Assembly: GCA_018432315.1 (NCBI GenBank)
Contig: JAHDLB010000030.1
Coordinates: forward strand, 169,029-233,028
Source: Anaerolineae bacterium
GTDB taxonomy: Bacteria > Chloroflexota > Anaerolineae > Aggregatilineales > Aggregatilineaceae
DNA length: 64,000 nt
Direction: 5' to 3'
Positions 26,321-35,644 of the stretch are shown piece by piece; the first letter of the stretch is position 1; the number at the start of each line of letters is the position of its first letter. Made by a program: the position numbers and the translations under genes. A model generated the notes under the pieces. That model was not told the DNA's origin. It saw only the letters and a program-made list of their open reading frames with translations, and did no database searches.

Positions 26321-27808
26321 GTGAGCGAGAATTTGCCCTCCAACGTTTTGTTCATTGGCGTGGACCAGATGCGCGCCGATGCGCTCAGTTGCTATGGCAA
26401 CCCGGTCTGCCAGACACCCAACCTCGACCGGCTGGCGCAAAACGGCGTGGTGTTCGAGCGCGCCTACACGCCGTGCAGCCTGTGCAGCCCGGCGCGGGCC
26501 TCGATGTTCACCGGTCTGTTCGCCTTCACGCACGGCATGGGCACCAACTGCGACATGTATCATTCGCTGGCCGCCGAGCTTCCACACCCGGAGCAACTGC
26601 TGCATCACCGGCTGGCCGCGAACGGCTACCGCTGCGGCTTCACCGGCAAGTGGCACGTCGGCACCCGGCTCGGCCCTGCCAATTACGGGTTCGAGGGCAT
26701 GAGTCTGCCCGGTTACGGCGACCTCAAGCGCGATCCGGGTTTCCAGGCCCACCTGCGCGACCAGGGCCTGGGCTATGGCCCGGTGTTGAATCCAATCTAC
26801 GCCAACGCCAATCAAAAAACCATGCTGGGCGGCACCTGGAACGGCCCGCTCGAATCCACGCCCACCCACTACCTGACCAACTATACGATGGACCTGCTGG
26901 ACGACTTCGCCGCAAGCGGCCAGCCGTTTTACCTGACCTGCCAGTACTGGGCCCCACACGGCCCCTCGCTGCCGCCGCCGGAGTTTGCGGGACGGCACGA
27001 TCGAGCGGCGATTCAGCCCTGGGCCAACTATGATGACGATTTGCGCGGCAAACCGACCGCCATGCAGCGGCGGCAGACCCGGTTCTACCGGCAGCGACCG
27101 CAAACGTGGGACGACTGGCGCGAGGTCATTGGCCTGTACTACGATTTCGTCGCCATGCTGGATGCCGAGGTCGGGCGATTGTTGGATCGCCTGGAGGCGC
27201 TGGGGCTGGCGGAGAACACGATCGTGTTCTTCACCGCCGACCACGGCGACATGAAAGGTTCTCACGGCGGGATGATCGACAAGGGCTTCATGTACGAGGA
27301 GGCACACCGCGTCCCGCTGATCGTCCGCTGGCCGGGACATCACGCCGACGGCGAACGCGGGCGTCAACTGGTGTATAACATGGACATTCTGCCGACGGTG
27401 CTCGACATCACGGGCCAACCGGATCCGGCCCTGGACGGCCAGTCCCTGGCCCCCTATCTATCCGATGCCGGCGCGCCGGGGCGGGATGGCGTCTATCTCG
27501 AATTTCATGGGCTGCAGTACCTTTATTCCCAGCGCGCCTGGGTCACGCGGGACGGGTACAAGTATATCTTCACGCCGGGCGACTGGGACGAAGTGTACGA
27601 TCTCAACGCCGACCCTGGAGAGCTTCGCAACCTGATCGCAGAGGGGCGAAACGACGAACTCGCCGAACGCCTGCGCGCGGAACTGCACGCAGCGGCGATT
27701 CGCGCGCGGGACCCGCTGCGCGATTATGTTGCGAAAGTGCATGGCGACTGGGACAACGTCTCCGACCAGGTCGACGCTTCGCGCCCATTCAGCGGCTTCG
27801 CCGGCTGA
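26321..27808 (+). CDS. Sulfatase family hydrolase (alkaline-phosphatase superfamily)
   Basis: 495 aa from a GTG with AAAGGAC at 26307-26313; the upstream ATG at 26297 lies before that site. N-terminal metal region: NVLFIGVDQMRADAL (D15). The maturation motif C-x-P-x-R is C55-S-P-A-R59, so C55 should become formylglycine. The second metal cluster is FFTADHGDMKGSHG. No signal peptide is seen, so it is probably cytoplasmic. CSPAR with this architecture also occurs in arylsulfatase-like phosphonate/phosphodiester hydrolases, so sulfate ester specificity is not certain. No formylglycine-generating enzyme lies in the window. Confidence 0.9.
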   Translation: MSENLPSNVLFIGVDQMRADALSCYGNPVCQTPNLDRLAQNGVVFERAYTPCSLCSPARASMFTGLFAFTHGMGTNCDMYHSLAAELPHPEQLLHHRLAANGYRCGFTGKWHVGTRLGPANYGFEGMSLPGYGDLKRDPGFQAHLRDQGLGYGPVLNPIYANANQKTMLGGTWNGPLESTPTHYLTNYTMDLLDDFAASGQPFYLTCQYWAPHGPSLPPPEFAGRHDRAAIQPWANYDDDLRGKPTAMQRRQTRFYRQRPQTWDDWREVIGLYYDFVAMLDAEVGRLLDRLEALGLAENTIVFFTADHGDMKGSHGGMIDKGFMYEEAHRVPLIVRWPGHHADGERGRQLVYNMDILPTVLDITGQPDPALDGQSLAPYLSDAGAPGRDGVYLEFHGLQYLYSQRAWVTRDGYKYIFTPGDWDEVYDLNADPGELRNLIAEGRNDELAERLRAELHAAAIRARDPLRDYVAKVHGDWDNVSDQVDASRPFSGFAG

Positions 27809-27931
27809 GACGGCGCAGCCCCGCGCGATCGGGGAAACGGGTGCGTGAGCCCTCGCCGAGAGAAACACCGGGCTGGTCGCCGCTCAACCTGACGACCAGC
27901 CACCGGTCAGCAACCGGGGCCGTTCCCCAGG

Positions 27932-27960
27932 TTGACAATCCCCGCCCGCACAGCCATAAT
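27932..27960 (+). promoter_or_regulatory. Promoter of the lytic transglycosylase gene
   Basis: Perfect TTGACA, 17-nt spacer, CATAAT. The expected start (about 27967) coincides with the ATG, so the mRNA may be leaderless. Confidence 0.75.
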
Positions 27961-27966
27961 CCCGGC

Positions 27967-30405
27967 ATGACCAATCGACAGCGACTCTATCTTCTGATCC
28001 CGGTCGTGCTGCTCGGACTGGCAGCCACCGCCTGTAACCTGTCCGGGAAATCAGACCCGATCGTCATCACGGCGACCCCCAGCAACCAGGGTGAGATCCC
28101 GCAGGCGGCCACCCCGACGGTGCCGTACGTCACGCCAACGCCGCCGCCCCCGCCGCCGACTCCCACGCTGCCGCCAGAGGTGGCCGTCAACGATGCCAAC
28201 CAGGCGCTCAAGAATGGCGACTACGAAGCCGCTGTCGAGTATTTCGACGCCGTGATCGCCCAGCCGGACGCCGATCCGGCGCTGCGGTCCGCGGCCATCT
28301 ACGGCCAGGGCGAGGCCGCGCTGCGCGAGGGGCTGTACGGCGAAGCGGCCCAGGCGCTCACCAAGTTCATCCGCAACTATCCCGACGATCCACGCGTGCC
28401 CCAGGCGACTTTCCTGCGCGGCGACGCGTACCTGGGCCTTAGCGAGTGGCAGCTCGCCATCGACGACTTCAACGCGTATCTCGCGCTGCGCCCCGGCATC
28501 ATCGACAGCTACGCCCACGAGCGAATCGGCGACGCCTTCCTGGCGCTCGGCCAGCCAGAGCAGTCGCTCGAAGCCTACGCCCGCGCGGTCGAAGCGACGC
28601 GCGCGCTGGTCCCGCTGCTGGCGCTGCGCGAGCGCGTCGCCGCCGGATACGTCAACGCCGGGCGCCCGCGCGACGCCGTGGCGCAGTACGACGCCATCCT
28701 TGCCGAGGCGCGCAACGGCCCCTACCGGGCAAGCATCCAGTACCAGGCGGCCCAGGTGCTGCTCAACATCGACGATGTGGCGGGCGCTCACACCCGCCTG
28801 CAAACCATCGTGCGGGATTATCCGAGCACCTATCCCGCCTACCAGGCGATGGGCATTTTGTCGAACGCCGGGCTGCAAATCGACCTGTACCGGCAGGGGC
28901 TGATCGCCTATTCCAACGAGGACTACCAGGCCGCGATCAACGCCTTCAACACCTATACCAGCGAATCCGGCGCGGCCCCGGCGGAGGTGCTGATGATGCT
29001 GGGCCGCGCCTACCGCGAAGTGGGCAACACGCAGGCCGCCATCACCACGTTCCAGACGGTGATCGACGTCTACCCGACCGAACCGGCTTTTGGCGAGGCG
29101 TGGCTCGAACAGGGGCGCACCCTGTTCCTGAGCGGCGACGTGCCCGGCGCGATCCAGAAATACGCGGCGCTCGCCACCCAGCACCCGGACGTGCCGCAAG
29201 GCGCCGAGGCCCTGTGGCGGGCCGGCTACCTCTACAGCACCCAGAACGACACGCAGAACGCGCTGGCGACCTTCGACATCCTGGGCCAGATGTATCCCGG
29301 CAGCGAGTGGGCGCAGGAAGGGCTGTTCATGGGCGCGACCCTGGCCTACAACGCGGGCAACTACGGGATGGCCTCGCAGCTTTTCAGCCAGCTCGCGTCC
29401 ACCGGCACCGGCGAGCACCAGGCCGCCGCCTACCTGTGGGTGGGCCGGCTGTACCAGCGCGACGGCAAGGACGATCTCGCCCGGCAGGCGTTCCAGGCCG
29501 CTGCCGCCGCCGATCCGGGCGGCTATTACAGCATCCGCGCCGACGACCTGCTCAACGGGCGCGAGCCATTCCAGCCGCCGGCGGACATCACGTTCACCTT
29601 CGATGAGGCCGCGCAACTGGCCGAAGCCGAGCACTGGCTGCGCGCGACCTTCGACATCACGCAGGAAGGACCGCTCTACCCGCTGAGCGCCGCGCTGGAG
29701 GCGGACCCGCGCATCATACGCGGGCGCGAGCTGATGGCCGTGGCCGCGTACGAAGAGGCCGAGATCGAATTCGACACCGTGCGCGAAGAAGTCAGAGACG
29801 ATCCGCTGGCGACCTACCAACTCGCGATCTTCTTCCGCGACCTGCACCTGTACAAGCTGTCGATCACCGCCGTCGCCACGCTCCTCACCGACGCCGACGT
29901 GCCCACCACCGAGGCGCCCGCCCTGCTCGCCCGGCTGCGCTACCCGACGTATTACGCCGATCTCGTGCTGCCGGAATGCGAGCGCAACGACCTGGACCCG
30001 CTGCTGGTGTTCGCGCTGATCCGGCAGGAGAGCCTGTTCGAAGGCTTCGCCACGTCCTACGCCGCGGCCCAGGGCCTCATGCAGATCATCCCCGACACCG
30101 GCCAGTGGATCGCCCAACAGCTCAACTGGCCAAACTACCAGAACAGCGACGTCTACCGCCCCTTCATCAACGTGAAGTTCGGCACGTACTACCTGCGCTG
30201 GGTGCTCGATCTGGTCGACAACCTGCCCTATGCCGCGCTGGCGGGCTACAACGGCGGACCGGGCAACGCCACTCAATGGCTCGGCATCTCCGGCCCGGAC
30301 CTGGACCTGTTCGTCCAGACGATTGGCTACGACGAAACGCGCAGCTACGTGCGCCGCATCTACGAGCACTACAGCGTTTACCGCGCGCTTTACGGCCAGT
30401 CCTGA
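27967..30405 (+). CDS. TPR-containing soluble lytic transglycosylase lipoprotein (SLT family)
   Basis: 812 aa. The start is the ATG at 27967, which begins a lipoprotein signal peptide with lipobox LAATAC (lipidated C23); the open frame upstream is not coding. A Pro/Thr-rich linker (about residues 40-72) is followed by a long tetratricopeptide superhelix to about residue 640, as in Slt70-type enzymes. The C-terminal SLT domain has ALIRQESLFEG (catalytic E688), AQGLMQIIPDTG and AGYNGGPGN. It cleaves the MurNAc-GlcNAc bond of peptidoglycan, forming the 1,6-anhydro product, and is anchored outside the cytoplasmic membrane. No Shine-Dalgarno is seen, in line with a leaderless transcript. Confidence 0.93.
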   Translation: MTNRQRLYLLIPVVLLGLAATACNLSGKSDPIVITATPSNQGEIPQAATPTVPYVTPTPPPPPPTPTLPPEVAVNDANQALKNGDYEAAVEYFDAVIAQPDADPALRSAAIYGQGEAALREGLYGEAAQALTKFIRNYPDDPRVPQATFLRGDAYLGLSEWQLAIDDFNAYLALRPGIIDSYAHERIGDAFLALGQPEQSLEAYARAVEATRALVPLLALRERVAAGYVNAGRPRDAVAQYDAILAEARNGPYRASIQYQAAQVLLNIDDVAGAHTRLQTIVRDYPSTYPAYQAMGILSNAGLQIDLYRQGLIAYSNEDYQAAINAFNTYTSESGAAPAEVLMMLGRAYREVGNTQAAITTFQTVIDVYPTEPAFGEAWLEQGRTLFLSGDVPGAIQKYAALATQHPDVPQGAEALWRAGYLYSTQNDTQNALATFDILGQMYPGSEWAQEGLFMGATLAYNAGNYGMASQLFSQLASTGTGEHQAAAYLWVGRLYQRDGKDDLARQAFQAAAAADPGGYYSIRADDLLNGREPFQPPADITFTFDEAAQLAEAEHWLRATFDITQEGPLYPLSAALEADPRIIRGRELMAVAAYEEAEIEFDTVREEVRDDPLATYQLAIFFRDLHLYKLSITAVATLLTDADVPTTEAPALLARLRYPTYYADLVLPECERNDLDPLLVFALIRQESLFEGFATSYAAAQGLMQIIPDTGQWIAQQLNWPNYQNSDVYRPFINVKFGTYYLRWVLDLVDNLPYAALAGYNGGPGNATQWLGISGPDLDLFVQTIGYDETRSYVRRIYEHYSVYRALYGQS

Positions 30406-30643
30406 CGCGCCCGGCCCCGCGGCCTGTCCCGCCGCATGATCTCGCCATCCCCGAAAAACCGCCGCCCAGTCGATTCGGCCAACGGCGCCGGGTTCCCCCC
30501 TGTGTAACCTTTGGAATTAAGTTGGCGGAATGTTTGTTTTAAGTAAAAAAATAGTGGTGCTTAAGTGCGGCATGTTTCGATGCCCCTGTGCTGATCAGCC
30601 AACACTCGCACAAGGAGTTGATTGAAACACAAGGAGAAACGAC
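30406..30643. other. Intergenic region, locally AT-rich
   Basis: 238 nt without a convincing gene. The part around 30515-30580 is strongly A/T-rich compared with its surroundings and may hold the promoter of the following small genes. Two AAGGAG sites occur (30613 and 30631); only the second fits a start codon. Confidence 0.5.
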
Positions 30644-31087
30644 ATGCCATTCGAACCGCAGTTACCAGGTCCGTACCAGTTTCTGTTTCACGGTCACATG
30701 CAAGCCGCGGTCACGGATCCGCACGGCACCCCCGCGCCGACGATCATCAGCCTGACCGACGATTGGCACCTTCAGGTCAACTGGCAGGTGCACGGCGTCT
30801 TCGTCCCCAGCATCAGCGGCACCTGGCAGATCCGCGCCTATCTCGAGTCGATCGGGCCTGGGCCGGAGATTCTCGTGGCGAATCGGGACGTGCCGATGAC
30901 CGGCGCGAACAACTACAGCGAGCTTTTCTTCATCGGGCCGAACGTCCCCAACCAGCCGGGACCGTACAAGCTGGTCACCGTCATCACGTCGCTCAACCTG
31001 TTGGGCACGCCCGCGCCGTTCGCCGGGTACGATGAGGGTTCGGTTCTACAGTTTTACGAGGGCCCGTCGCTGCCCCCCACGCCGTAG
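30644..31087 (+). CDS. Hypothetical protein, small beta-rich
   Basis: 147 aa, family not recognised. ATG with AAGGAG seven bases upstream, a convincing start. No signal peptide or membrane segment. The sequence alternates hydrophobic and polar residues with many Gly/Pro (for example SISGTWQIRAYLESIG and PGPYKLVTVITSLNLLG), suggesting a beta-sandwich of about 8 strands. Tandem with, and 101 nt upstream of, the HhH-repeat protein gene on the same strand. Function cannot be inferred. Confidence 0.75.
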   Translation: MPFEPQLPGPYQFLFHGHMQAAVTDPHGTPAPTIISLTDDWHLQVNWQVHGVFVPSISGTWQIRAYLESIGPGPEILVANRDVPMTGANNYSELFFIGPNVPNQPGPYKLVTVITSLNLLGTPAPFAGYDEGSVLQFYEGPSLPPTP

Positions 31088-31188
31088 CCGTTGGCTTTAC
31101 GCGACACGCTGGTTTCGACACCGAGTCGGAACCAGCGGTTTTCTTCACCCGCTGATTTGACATCGACATGATTCTGGGATGAGACACG

Positions 31189-31917
31189 ATGACCAAAGCG
31201 ACCGATCACACACCACCGGACGCCCCCCGCGCGACGGAATATGACGACCTGACGCAGATCAAGGGGATCGGCGAGGTCACGCAGCAGTGGCTGCGCGAGA
31301 CGTTCGCCGTGCGGACCTACGGCGACCTGGCGCGCGTGCCCTCGACCGCCATCGAAGAACGCCTGAAGGCGGGCGGGAAGATCACCGCGCGCAGCAAAAT
31401 ACACCAATGGCTGACCCAGGCCCGGCAGCTCGCCGATCGCGCCGGCGCGCCCGCCCCGCCCCCGGCGACGCCGAAACAGGACGAGTGGAAGACATTCTCC
31501 ACGTTCGTCGTGATGTTCGAAGAGCGGCAGGTCGGGGATGCGACGCAGTTCCAGACCAAGGCGCACCACATGGAAGCCGACAAAACCGAGGCGTGGCCCG
31601 GCATCGTGCAGGACGATCTGATCCAGTGGATCACGGCGCAGTTGGGTCCCAGGGCACTGCAAGGGCTGGTTGCCGCGTCGCCGGAATCGTCACCGGCGCA
31701 GGAGGCGCAGCAGTCACCCTTCAGCGAGAAGCTCGGCCAATACGTCGCCAAAGCCTACGATCTGGCGGGAGAATCGACCTCGCCCCACCTGCGGGCCAGC
31801 CGCCCGGCGTTCCCGCCGCAGCCCGGCAGCGCCGGGTCGGAAATAACTACCGCGCCCTACAGCGGTAAGCTCCGCCAGATCATCACGAAGGCGCGCCACC
31901 TGGCCGGCGATGAGTAG
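31189..31917 (+). CDS. Helix-hairpin-helix protein with triplicated C-terminal motif
   Basis: 242 aa. Residues about 18-45 form a helix-hairpin-helix DNA/nucleic-acid-type element (LTQIKGIGEVTQQWL), and up to about 80 it resembles the DUF4332/SAM-like HhH domains. The central part (about 98-155: STFVVMFEERQVGDATQFQT and HHMEADKTEAWPG) is a small alpha/beta domain I do not recognise. A motif of the form K-I/L-x-Q-x-x-x-K/Q-A-x-x-L-A occurs three times: KIHQWLTQARQLAD, KLGQYVAKAYDLAG and KLRQIITKARHLAG. ATG start with weak GGGATGAG upstream. Function unknown; perhaps a scaffold or nucleic-acid binding protein. Confidence 0.75.
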   Translation: MTKATDHTPPDAPRATEYDDLTQIKGIGEVTQQWLRETFAVRTYGDLARVPSTAIEERLKAGGKITARSKIHQWLTQARQLADRAGAPAPPPATPKQDEWKTFSTFVVMFEERQVGDATQFQTKAHHMEADKTEAWPGIVQDDLIQWITAQLGPRALQGLVAASPESSPAQEAQQSPFSEKLGQYVAKAYDLAGESTSPHLRASRPAFPPQPGSAGSEITTAPYSGKLRQIITKARHLAGDE

Positions 31918-31988
31918 GCCAGACAGCGCGCCCTCACGCGTCCGGATGCGCGCAGCGCGTCCCCCTGCTGAGATGTGGGATGGTTCGA

Positions 31989-32285
31989 TCAGTCCTCCGT
32001 GAACTGCCCCACATCTGCAGAAATGTCGAACGCGTCGTCCGGCAGCGGCATGCCCTCCGCCTCGAACGTGCCCTGCTCGAAATAGACGTGTATCACGTGG
32101 CTCGCCCCCTGCCCGTCCTTGTACGCAATGACGTACTCCCCTTGCAGGTCGGGCAGCGCGGCCAGGGTTACCGGATCGACCAGATCCGAGATGTGGCCTG
32201 CGAAAAAGGGGAATTCAACGCCGGGATCGCGCTGGCGCTCCTGGCTGTAGCGTTTGCCGATTCGGTACACGAGTTCACCATACAT
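31989..32285 (-). CDS. Hypothetical small acidic protein
   Basis: 98 aa, not recognised. ATG preceded by AGGAGA at 7 nt and a good promoter 28 nt further up, so it is very likely real. Acidic C-terminal half (SADVGQFTED at the end); the middle LQGEYVIAYKDGQG and SHVIHVYFEQG are beta-hairpin-like. No membrane segment. Convergent with the HhH gene and monocistronic. Confidence 0.75.
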   Translation of the reverse strand: MYGELVYRIGKRYSQERQRDPGVEFPFFAGHISDLVDPVTLAALPDLQGEYVIAYKDGQGASHVIHVYFEQGTFEAEGMPLPDDAFDISADVGQFTED

Positions 32286-32312
32286 AGAGAGTCTCCTGCT
32301 GATTTGCTCCCT

Positions 32313-32341
32313 ATTGTACCGGTGAACGTTGATATAATCAA
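32313..32341 (-). promoter_or_regulatory. Promoter of the 98-aa gene
   Basis: On the minus strand TTGATT, 17-nt spacer, TACAAT, 28 nt before the start codon. Confidence 0.75.
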
Positions 32342-32480
32342 GACAAAATTAATATTCAACTATTAGCGCGTCCATATATTCGTCAAAAATTCATTTTCAT
32401 CACGTGCCGGGACCGTTCGCCGCGCTGTCCCAACGAGCCACCCGGCAGGGCTTCGCGCCGGATCGCGCCTCGCCGGTGCG

Positions 32481-33743
32481 TCAGATGCCCTGGAATTCGA
32501 AGACCGGTTGGGGGGATGCGTCTGGCCGGGTTTGATCACCGGTCAGAATGCGCTCGTACAGCTTGACCGTCTCGCCGGACGGCTCCACGTCCAGCTCGTC
32601 CCGCAGCGCCTCGGCGCATTCCTGGTACTGGCGGATCGCCAGGTAGCGCTGCCCCTGCTGGGCGTAGCACTGCATGATCCAGCGGTGGGCGCTCTCGCGA
32701 CACGAATCCACGGCCAGCGCCTTGCGGCACTGGGCGATGCAGGTCGTGTATTCGCCGCGCGCGTAGTAGTGGCGGCTCAGCCGTTCCAGCACGTCGAGGT
32801 AAGCATCTTTCAACTGCTGGCGGGGGGCGCTGGCCCAGTCTTCGTAGCGATCTTCGCCCAGGAGATCGCCTGTATACAGGGCCTCGGCCAGGTGGTATTC
32901 GGGGATGGCCCCGGCTGGCGAGTCCTCCTCCAACCGGCGAGCGCGCGCCAGATGGTCCCTGAACGCCTCGACATCGACCCAGATGTCCAGGTCGGGATTG
33001 ATCAAATAGCAGTCGTCCTGGTAGAGAATGTGCGACTCGTCAGGGCTGTTCTGGTGCAGCGACTGGCGCAGCCCGTAGATGGCAACGTTCAGGTTGTTGC
33101 GGGCGGCCTCCGGCGACGAGTCCGGCCAGAACAGGTCCATGAGCACCTCTTTGGGAATCGGGCGCTCGCGGTGCGTGACCAGGTACTTGAACACCAGCTT
33201 CCCCTTGCGGCTGGCCCAGTCCTCGACCAGGCGATCGTGCTGGTAGACGCGAAAGGGCCCCAGGCAGCACACTGCCAGGGCCGCCGAGGGCTGGGCAGAG
33301 ATGGGGCTGGCCGGCATGGGTGGCAACTCGACGGCGGGCGCCGGCTGAGATGCAGGAAGACGCGCCCGCCCCAACACGCTCCCGAGGCGGCGCCACAGCG
33401 TCTGTTGGACTTCCCGCGACCGGCTGCGCGGGTCAGCGCCGGTGAGCGGATCGGCCTCCTCGCGTGTTTCCAGGTTTTGCAGCAGGGTGATAATCGCCAG
33501 CAGATCGGCGTTTAGTTTGTCGAGTTGCTCGGACAGGGCGATCAGCGCCTGTTGGTGATGCGCGCTGGCCGCGGCGCACTCCACGCACATCAGGCAGAGC
33601 CGTTGTGTCACTGTCAGGGTGGCAGCCCACAGCGCTTCGTCGTGGCCTTCGTAATGCTGCCTCGCGCGGTCCAGGCTTGCGGCGGCCTGTTGATAGTCTC
33701 CGGCTTTTAAGAGGCTGATAGTCTGGTGCCAGCCAATCGACAT
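32481..33743 (-). CDS. BTAD-containing transcriptional activator (SARP-like)
   Basis: 420 aa. Residues 1-150: an alpha-helical N-terminal region with several Cys, unrecognised. About 165-255: winged-helix DNA-binding domain of the OmpR/SARP type, with RKGKLVFKYLV and PIPKEVLMDLFWP, then NNLNVAIYGLRQSL. About 262-410: bacterial transcriptional activation domain, a TPR-like fold (DLLGEDRYEDWASAPRQQL, HRWIMQCYAQQGQRYLAIRQY, LDVEPSGET). No ATPase domain, so it is not a full AfsR. Cytoplasmic regulator, target unknown. The ATG has a poor ribosome site; the leader is about 55 nt from a strong promoter. No target cluster is obvious beside it. Confidence 0.85.
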   Translation of the reverse strand: MSIGWHQTISLLKAGDYQQAAASLDRARQHYEGHDEALWAATLTVTQRLCLMCVECAAASAHHQQALIALSEQLDKLNADLLAIITLLQNLETREEADPLTGADPRSRSREVQQTLWRRLGSVLGRARLPASQPAPAVELPPMPASPISAQPSAALAVCCLGPFRVYQHDRLVEDWASRKGKLVFKYLVTHRERPIPKEVLMDLFWPDSSPEAARNNLNVAIYGLRQSLHQNSPDESHILYQDDCYLINPDLDIWVDVEAFRDHLARARRLEEDSPAGAIPEYHLAEALYTGDLLGEDRYEDWASAPRQQLKDAYLDVLERLSRHYYARGEYTTCIAQCRKALAVDSCRESAHRWIMQCYAQQGQRYLAIRQYQECAEALRDELDVEPSGETVKLYERILTGDQTRPDASPQPVFEFQGI

Positions 33744-34056
33744 TCAAGGCGCATTTCTGGGCACAGTCGTGCGCGCGTGCCCAATAAAACAGATTTGAAT
33801 AATTATTATATCATCATTTAGCAAATACTAGAAGAAAGATCGCATTCAGCAACCGCGCCGGTCACGCTCTCGTCACGCTGCCGCGCCATACTGCGGGTGG
33901 ATCGGGCGCTGGCTGTCCGCGCCCGCCGGGCCTATACTGATCGGCAGTTCCGCGCGCCGTTTGGCCGAACCGGCTCTCGGAACGATCGAATCCCCGCGGG
34001 CGCGTGGCGGGCTGCCGCCGCTTCGGTTGGTGATCATTTTACGAGGAGTGAAAACG
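33744..34056. other. Divergent intergenic region
   Basis: 313 nt between the BTAD gene and the secreted protein gene. The left half is AT-rich (33780-33840) and holds the BTAD promoter; a TATACT at 33933 and GAGGAG at 34043 serve the rightward gene. No other gene was found. Confidence 0.6.
33805..33833 (-). promoter_or_regulatory. Promoter of the BTAD regulator gene
   Basis: Perfect TATAAT with an extended TGA directly upstream; the -35 (TTCTAG at 17 nt) is weak. It sits in an AT-rich patch. Confidence 0.6.
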
Positions 34057-35595
34057 ATGAAGCGTACAAACACGGTTCTTTTGAGTTTCGGAGTGGCCTT
34101 CCTGGCCCTATTTGCCGTCGCGCTGCCGCTCGGTGTGGCCGTCGCCCAGGACTCGGGCACACCCACCCCGTTCAGCGGCGGCCTGGGCGACCTGATCATT
34201 CCCACGGCGACGCCCGGCGATGGCGGCGCGGACACCGGCGGCGGCTTCACCATCCCCACCGCCACCCCGGTCGACAGCAGCGGCGGTTTCACCATCCCGA
34301 CGTCCACGCCCGCGCCCACCGCCGAGCCGGCTGGCCCGGAGCTTCCGCCGCTCAGCGACGAGCAGCTCACCGATCTCAACCTCCGGCCCGGCGACCTGCC
34401 CGCCGCGTTCGCCGCCAACCGGACAGTCGAGACGTTCGTCAATGCGGACACCATCGCGCAGATCGCCGAGTTCTCGCCGGAACTGGCCGGCGAGTTCGAG
34501 ACTATCGCAACGGCTTACGGCTGGACCCATTCGATCGGGGTGACGTACGCGGCCTGCCAGCCCGATCTCCCGATCAACGAGATTTACAGCGAAGTGGCCC
34601 AACTGCCGAGCGCCGACGCCGCCCGCGCGTTCTTCGACGACCCGGCAGCGCAGGCCGTGTTCGCCAACCTGGGCTACACCATCGAGCCGGCGACGGGCGT
34701 GCACGGCTGGCTGATGACGCTCGGCCCGTTCGAAGGCGCCTGCTTCCCCCAGGAGATCGTGTACTCGCTCAATTTCGACTACTGGGGGCTGTTCCTCATC
34801 GTGTCGATGACGGCCAACGCCGACACCGATCCGGCCCTGGTGACCGGCCTGCTCGACCAGTTGGCGCCGGTGCTCGTCGCCCACGCGGACGCACTGGCCG
34901 CGACGCCGTTCCCGCCCACGCCGGTGCCCGGCGAAGCGGTGATCGTCGAGGAGGCCACCGAGCCGCCCGCCGAACCGACACAGGTCGTCGTTCCGCCGAC
35001 GTGGACGCCCGCCGCGCCGGTCAGCGGCGCGCCCACCCTGGCCGAGGTCGAACGCCTGATGCCGTCCGCGGAGGAACTGGGCCTGAGCGCCAGCGATTAC
35101 ACGCTCAACGCCGACCTCAGCATCTCGGGCACGACGCAGGACTGGGTCGCGCTGTGGCAGGAAATCGGCCTGGCGGACATCGCCAGCGCGCTGGCCCAGA
35201 ACGCCGCGCAAAACGGGATGGCCGGCCAGATCGCCCGCGTGTGGGACACCGGCGGGACGTGCCCACCCGGCATGGCGATCTCGCTCGAAATCGACGTTTC
35301 CCTGTTCGAGACGCCGGCGGGCGCGGGCGCGTTTCTGTTCGATCCGGCCTACCTCCGGGCGCTGGGCAACCTGGGCGTGATCACCGAGCAGAGCGGCGGC
35401 GCGCTGATCAGCTCGCTGACCACGCCGACCGAGTGCGGCACCATGATGACCTACGCCAAGTCCATCGCGTCGGGGCCGTTCATCGTGGGCAGCAGCGTGA
35501 TCGTCTACCAGGACATCGACCGGGCGGAAGTCATGCCCGTGCTCGACCTGGTGAACGAGTTCATGGTCGACAAGCTGGCGGGGGCCGGTTTTTAG
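34057..35595 (+). CDS. Secreted protein with duplicated domain, function unknown
   Basis: 512 aa from the ATG with GAGGAG 8 nt upstream. A Sec signal peptide (KR then FGVAFLALFAVALPLGVAVAQ) is followed by a Thr/Pro/Gly-rich linker with repeated FTIPTATP-type units (residues 35-85). Two regions of about 160-170 aa look like a tandem duplication: residues about 105-280 and 340-510. Each has a GYT/GVI-x-E segment after an LxNLG motif, one central Cys, a hydrophobic strand pair (LFLIVSMTAN; FIVGSSVIVY) and a closing helix (LVTGLLDQLAPVL; VMPVLDLVNEFMV). Family not recognised. Probably exported and possibly membrane- or substrate-binding. Confidence 0.8.
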   Translation: MKRTNTVLLSFGVAFLALFAVALPLGVAVAQDSGTPTPFSGGLGDLIIPTATPGDGGADTGGGFTIPTATPVDSSGGFTIPTSTPAPTAEPAGPELPPLSDEQLTDLNLRPGDLPAAFAANRTVETFVNADTIAQIAEFSPELAGEFETIATAYGWTHSIGVTYAACQPDLPINEIYSEVAQLPSADAARAFFDDPAAQAVFANLGYTIEPATGVHGWLMTLGPFEGACFPQEIVYSLNFDYWGLFLIVSMTANADTDPALVTGLLDQLAPVLVAHADALAATPFPPTPVPGEAVIVEEATEPPAEPTQVVVPPTWTPAAPVSGAPTLAEVERLMPSAEELGLSASDYTLNADLSISGTTQDWVALWQEIGLADIASALAQNAAQNGMAGQIARVWDTGGTCPPGMAISLEIDVSLFETPAGAGAFLFDPAYLRALGNLGVITEQSGGALISSLTTPTECGTMMTYAKSIASGPFIVGSSVIVYQDIDRAEVMPVLDLVNEFMVDKLAGAGF

Positions 35596-35644
35596 GGGGC
35601 AATCTGCGGAGAGGCGCCCGGCGTGACGCCCCTCCGGCAGTCCA

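Noticed and set aside
28051..30369. 772-codon minus-strand open frame
   Set aside because: Lies antisense to the lytic transglycosylase, whose catalytic motifs are clear; no domain in the antisense frame.
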